Source of the DNA: CAYRGC01 sp964601225
Lineage (GTDB): Bacteria > Patescibacteriota > Gracilibacteria > Peribacterales > Peribacteraceae
DNA length: 64,000 bases
Direction: 5' to 3'
NCBI GenBank assembly: GCA_964601225.1
Contig: CAZRMM010000002.1
Location: 1 to 64,000, forward strand
Part shown: positions 61,711-64,000 of the stretch, one piece after another
Position numbering within the stretch: the first letter of the stretch is position 1
Layout of the letters: each line of letters opens with the position of its first letter
Made by a program: the position numbers and the translations under genes
The notes under the pieces: model-generated
The model's input: the letters and a program-made list of their open reading frames with translations, nothing else
Databases searched by the model: none
Told to the model about the DNA's origin: nothing

Positions 61711-62898
61711 TTAGCGCAGCGCCACCGCCGTGACCGGTCTCGCATGCACCAGAAGTCGCGTCGTCGTGGAATCAGGCGGCCAGCAGGTGAAGAGAATGAG
61801 CTCTTCTCCGGTGCCCATGAAGGGCGAGACGTCCTTCGGATCGATCTGGTTCTGGCTCGCTGCCTCGTAGATATACATCTTGCCATCGAAGGTCACGTAC
61901 ACGCGGTCTCCGGGCGCGAGCTCGTTCACGCGGCGGAAGATGCGGGTGTACTGGGACACGTCCCACGAGTAACCGCTCGAGTGACCGTAGATCACGACCT
62001 TGCCGTCGTTGCCGGGGAAACTGAAGAGATGACCGACACCCTGCTGGAGCGGCGCCAGTAGGCCCTCGCTCGTGAGAGCATCGGACGGATGCGTCACCTT
62101 AAGATCCTTGATACCGAGCTTCGGGATTGTAATGGCGAAATCGAGTGACGAGCGGTATTGCAGCTCGTCCTGCGAGTAACTGCCCTGGCGCACAGGGCTC
62201 GGTGGAGGCTGTTGATACTGCATCTGATTGTTTTGCATCGTCAGGGGATTCGTTGAACCTCCCTGGTAATTGGCAAGTTCGGGCGGATCCTGGAATGCAT
62301 TGAGATTTTGACTGAGGACGATTTCGAGGCGATAGACGATATCGAAGAATTGACCTCGCGACATCGGCGAGCTGACATCCCAACGGTCCCCACGGAAAAG
62401 CAGGTTCCTTTGCACGGCAACATCGAGATATGGCTGGTACCACTGTTGCCCCTGGGGCGCACTGGCCTGCATCCCGTACGAACGCAAAATCATGCCGAGC
62501 GCCTCGGGAAAGAGAATCTGGTTCTCCGGATGGAAGGAACCGTCCGGATAGCCGGTGATCATGCCGGCATCCCGTGCCGCAGCGACATACGGATCAAACC
62601 ACTGACCATAGCCCACATCGGCGAAAACGTGCGTGTCACGCGATCGGTAGTCATTCACGCGCTGGATATACTCGGGACGGGACTGCAGAAGGACTTTTAC
62701 CGCTTCCGCGCGATTGATGCCCGTATTGGGGCGCCCCGTGCCGTCGGGATAGCCTTGTACCATGCCGCGACCGGTCAGATGGTCATACGCCCACGTAAAA
62801 CGCGTACCTTGCACATCCGGATACGCGGCGAGGGCCACATTCGGAACGAGCGAGACCAAGAATGCGATGGCGATGCCGGAACTGAGGAGGCGGCGCAT
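61711..62898 (-). CDS. Sortase fused to N-terminal SLH domains
   Basis: A 395-residue exported protein. After the signal peptide (GIAIAFLVSLVPNVALA) come three SLH modules (GYPDGTGRPNTGINRAEAVK, GYPDGSFHPENQILFPEALG, and a degenerate third), a Q/P-rich linker (about 200-245) and a class D/E-like sortase domain with His in IYGHSSG (about 303), Cys in LFTCWPP (about 370) and Arg in TTTRLLVHA (about 379). Sortases covalently link proteins to the wall; here the enzyme itself seems held by SLH domains instead of a membrane anchor. No LPXTG substrate occurs in the window. TTGACA-16-TACAAT lies 33 nt upstream. Confidence 0.9.
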   Translation of the reverse strand: MRRLLSSGIAIAFLVSLVPNVALAAYPDVQGTRFTWAYDHLTGRGMVQGYPDGTGRPNTGINRAEAVKVLLQSRPEYIQRVNDYRSRDTHVFADVGYGQWFDPYVAAARDAGMITGYPDGSFHPENQILFPEALGMILRSYGMQASAPQGQQWYQPYLDVAVQRNLLFRGDRWDVSSPMSRGQFFDIVYRLEIVLSQNLNAFQDPPELANYQGGSTNPLTMQNNQMQYQQPPPSPVRQGSYSQDELQYRSSLDFAITIPKLGIKDLKVTHPSDALTSEGLLAPLQQGVGHLFSFPGNDGKVVIYGHSSGYSWDVSQYTRIFRRVNELAPGDRVYVTFDGKMYIYEAASQNQIDPKDVSPFMGTGEELILFTCWPPDSTTTRLLVHARPVTAVALR

Positions 62899-62931
62899 TG
62901 GAGTCGGAATGGAGACGAAGATTGGCAGCCA

Positions 62932-62959
62932 ATTGTACGATATTTATTGACTTTGTCAA
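62932..62959 (-). promoter_or_regulatory. Strong sigma70 promoter of the SLH-sortase gene
   Basis: TTGACA (62954-62959), 16-nt spacer, TACAAT (62932-62937); leader of about 26-33 nt without Shine-Dalgarno. Confidence 0.8.
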
Positions 62960-63123
62960 TAATAATGTCGCCGCAGTAAACAGTGACTTTTTTCGCTTAT
63001 GAAAGCCATTTTTTACGTTCTTTACGGAGGAAATCATGGGGAATCCCCGCTGTCTTTGCAAAGGCTTCCATCCCACAATCGCGGCTTCCTTCTGCGCTCT
63101 TCCTCCTGCATACTGCCGCCCGC

Positions 63124-64000
63124 ATGGCTCTCCGCATCGGTATCGTCGGTCTCCCGAACGTGGGCAAATCCACCCTCTTCAACGCGCTCACGCGCAGCAA
63201 GGGCGCCCAGGCGGCGAATTACCCGTTCTGCACGATCGATCCGAACGTGGGCATCGTCGAAGTGCCGGACGAGCGCCTGAAGAGGCTCACGGAGCTCGTG
63301 CAACCGAAGAAGGTGATCCCCGCCGCGGTGGAATTCGTCGATATCGCCGGCCTCGTGAAGGGGGCGAGCTCCGGAGAAGGACTCGGCAATAAGTTCTTGA
63401 GCCACATCCGCGAGGTCGACGCGATCTGCCACGTCGTCCGCATCTTCGAGGGCGGCGACATCATCCACGTGGAAGGATCGGTCGATCCCAAGCGCGACCG
63501 CGAGACGATCGAGACCGAGCTGGCCCTCGCCGACCTGGATTCGCTCAAGAAACGCATCGACAAAATCCAGGGCGCGGCCCGCAGCGGCGACAAGGAAAAG
63601 GTGACGGAGCTCGCGATCGCCCAGAAACTCGAGAAGCACCTAGCCGAGGGCAAGATGGCCTCGACGATGTCGTTCACGAAAGAGGAACTGCCCGCGGTCC
63701 ACGGCTTCCAGCTCCTGACGGATAAGCCGATGATCTTCGCCGTGAATGCCGCGGAGAACCAGATGGCGAGCCTGAAGATCGAGGAGGTGCGCGCCAAGCT
63801 CGCGCTGCCCGCCGACGCCCAGATCGTGATCATCTCCGCCAAGATCGAGGAAGATCTGCAGGACCTGAGCCCGGATGAAGCAGCGACGTTCCTCAAAGAC
63901 CTCGGCGTCACTTCGTCGGGCCTCGACCGCCTGATTCAGGCGGCGTACAAGGCTCTCGGGTACCAGACGTACTTCACCGCGGGTGTGGAGGAAGTGCGCG
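63124..64000 (+). CDS. ychF: Ribosome-binding ATPase YchF (truncated by window end)
   Basis: The first 292 codons of a protein usually about 365 long; no stop is reached. OBG-family G domain with P-loop GLPNVGKSTLFNAL, switch region (NYPFCTIDPNVG), DIAGLVKGASSGEGLGN and the NAAE-type base-recognition motif (FAVNAAENQ) that gives ATP rather than GTP preference. The helical hairpin insert is present; the TGS domain is expected beyond the window. CATACT (63109-63114) lies nine nt before the ATG. Confidence 0.95.
   Translation, partial: MALRIGIVGLPNVGKSTLFNALTRSKGAQAANYPFCTIDPNVGIVEVPDERLKRLTELVQPKKVIPAAVEFVDIAGLVKGASSGEGLGNKFLSHIREVDAICHVVRIFEGGDIIHVEGSVDPKRDRETIETELALADLDSLKKRIDKIQGAARSGDKEKVTELAIAQKLEKHLAEGKMASTMSFTKEELPAVHGFQLLTDKPMIFAVNAAENQMASLKIEEVRAKLALPADAQIVIISAKIEEDLQDLSPDEAATFLKDLGVTSSGLDRLIQAAYKALGYQTYFTAGVEEVR

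Noticed and set aside
62997..63074. Short minus-strand frame ending HDFLRKERKKWLS
   Set aside because: It looks faintly like the end of a DNA-binding protein, but only about 24 codons are possible, with no promoter and no matching upstream part.
63022..63392. GGAGGAAATC-ATG, a textbook Shine-Dalgarno, opening a frame at 63036
   Set aside because: The frame has no protein character and runs out of register through ychF, whose own start at 63124 is certain.

Overview
The window is GC-rich, densely packed bacterial DNA, most likely from a Candidate Phyla Radiation (Patescibacteria) genome. Within that group a Peregrinibacteria/Peribacteria-type lineage with a complete F-type ATP synthase is the best fit. 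This placement is inferred from gene content: small genes and short intergenic gaps, VirB2-like and VirD4-like type IV secretion proteins, many SLH-domain exoproteins, a sortase, and no amino-acid or nucleotide biosynthesis. TGA is used as stop throughout (ATGA start/stop overlaps), so the Gracilibacteria code is not in use. Positions 87-186 are exactly 100 N, a scaffold gap flanked by duplicated contig ends.

Layout. 0.2-5 kb: rpoD, dnaG and an RsmF-like rRNA methyltransferase (minus strand). 5-14 kb: a hydrolase, leuS, der, a LOG-family protein, a DUF1905 protein, mltG, ybaB and hypotheticals. 14-23 kb: a VirD4-like ATPase with small coiled-coil genes, an RlpA-like protein, an M24 peptidase, and a VirB2-like protein paired with a large membrane protein whose cytoplasmic tail carries LPPWL-type repeats. 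23-32 kb: tandem paralogues of unknown function, tRNA-His beside hisS, two glycosyltransferases, gyrB and rpsU. 32-37.6 kb: a P-type cation ATPase, a methyltransferase, a membrane protein and a secreted protein. 37.6-46.8 kb: ATP synthase in the permuted order D-C-I-(opposite-strand SLH gene)-B-(kinase-like gene)-E-F-H-A-G. 46.8-51 kb: DedA, SLH-CtpA and a PrsW-like membrane protease. 51-55.3 kb: glyS, a hypothetical, rpsB and tsf. 55.3-64 kb: a cysteine-repeat surface protein, a 44-residue membrane peptide behind a consensus promoter, a receiver protein, a phospholipase D protein, a second VirD4-like ATPase, an SLH-sortase and ychF (cut by the window end).

How the genes work together. Housekeeping functions (replication, transcription, translation, energy) alternate with a cell-surface programme. 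At least four exported enzymes or enzyme-inhibitor-like proteins carry SLH modules, next to a sortase and a likely VirB2/VirD4 secretion or pilus apparatus. This suits an episymbiont that depends on its surface.

Two window-wide patterns stand out. First, many single genes have a sigma70-type -10 hexamer ending only 5-9 nt before the start codon and no Shine-Dalgarno, which predicts leaderless mRNAs; genes with longer leaders usually have pyrimidine-rich ones. Second, gene borders repeatedly hold 55-110 nt imperfect palindromes whose arms are degenerate 7-8 nt direct repeats. The unit sequence differs between loci but the architecture is constant, and one copy lies in frame inside the rRNA methyltransferase gene.
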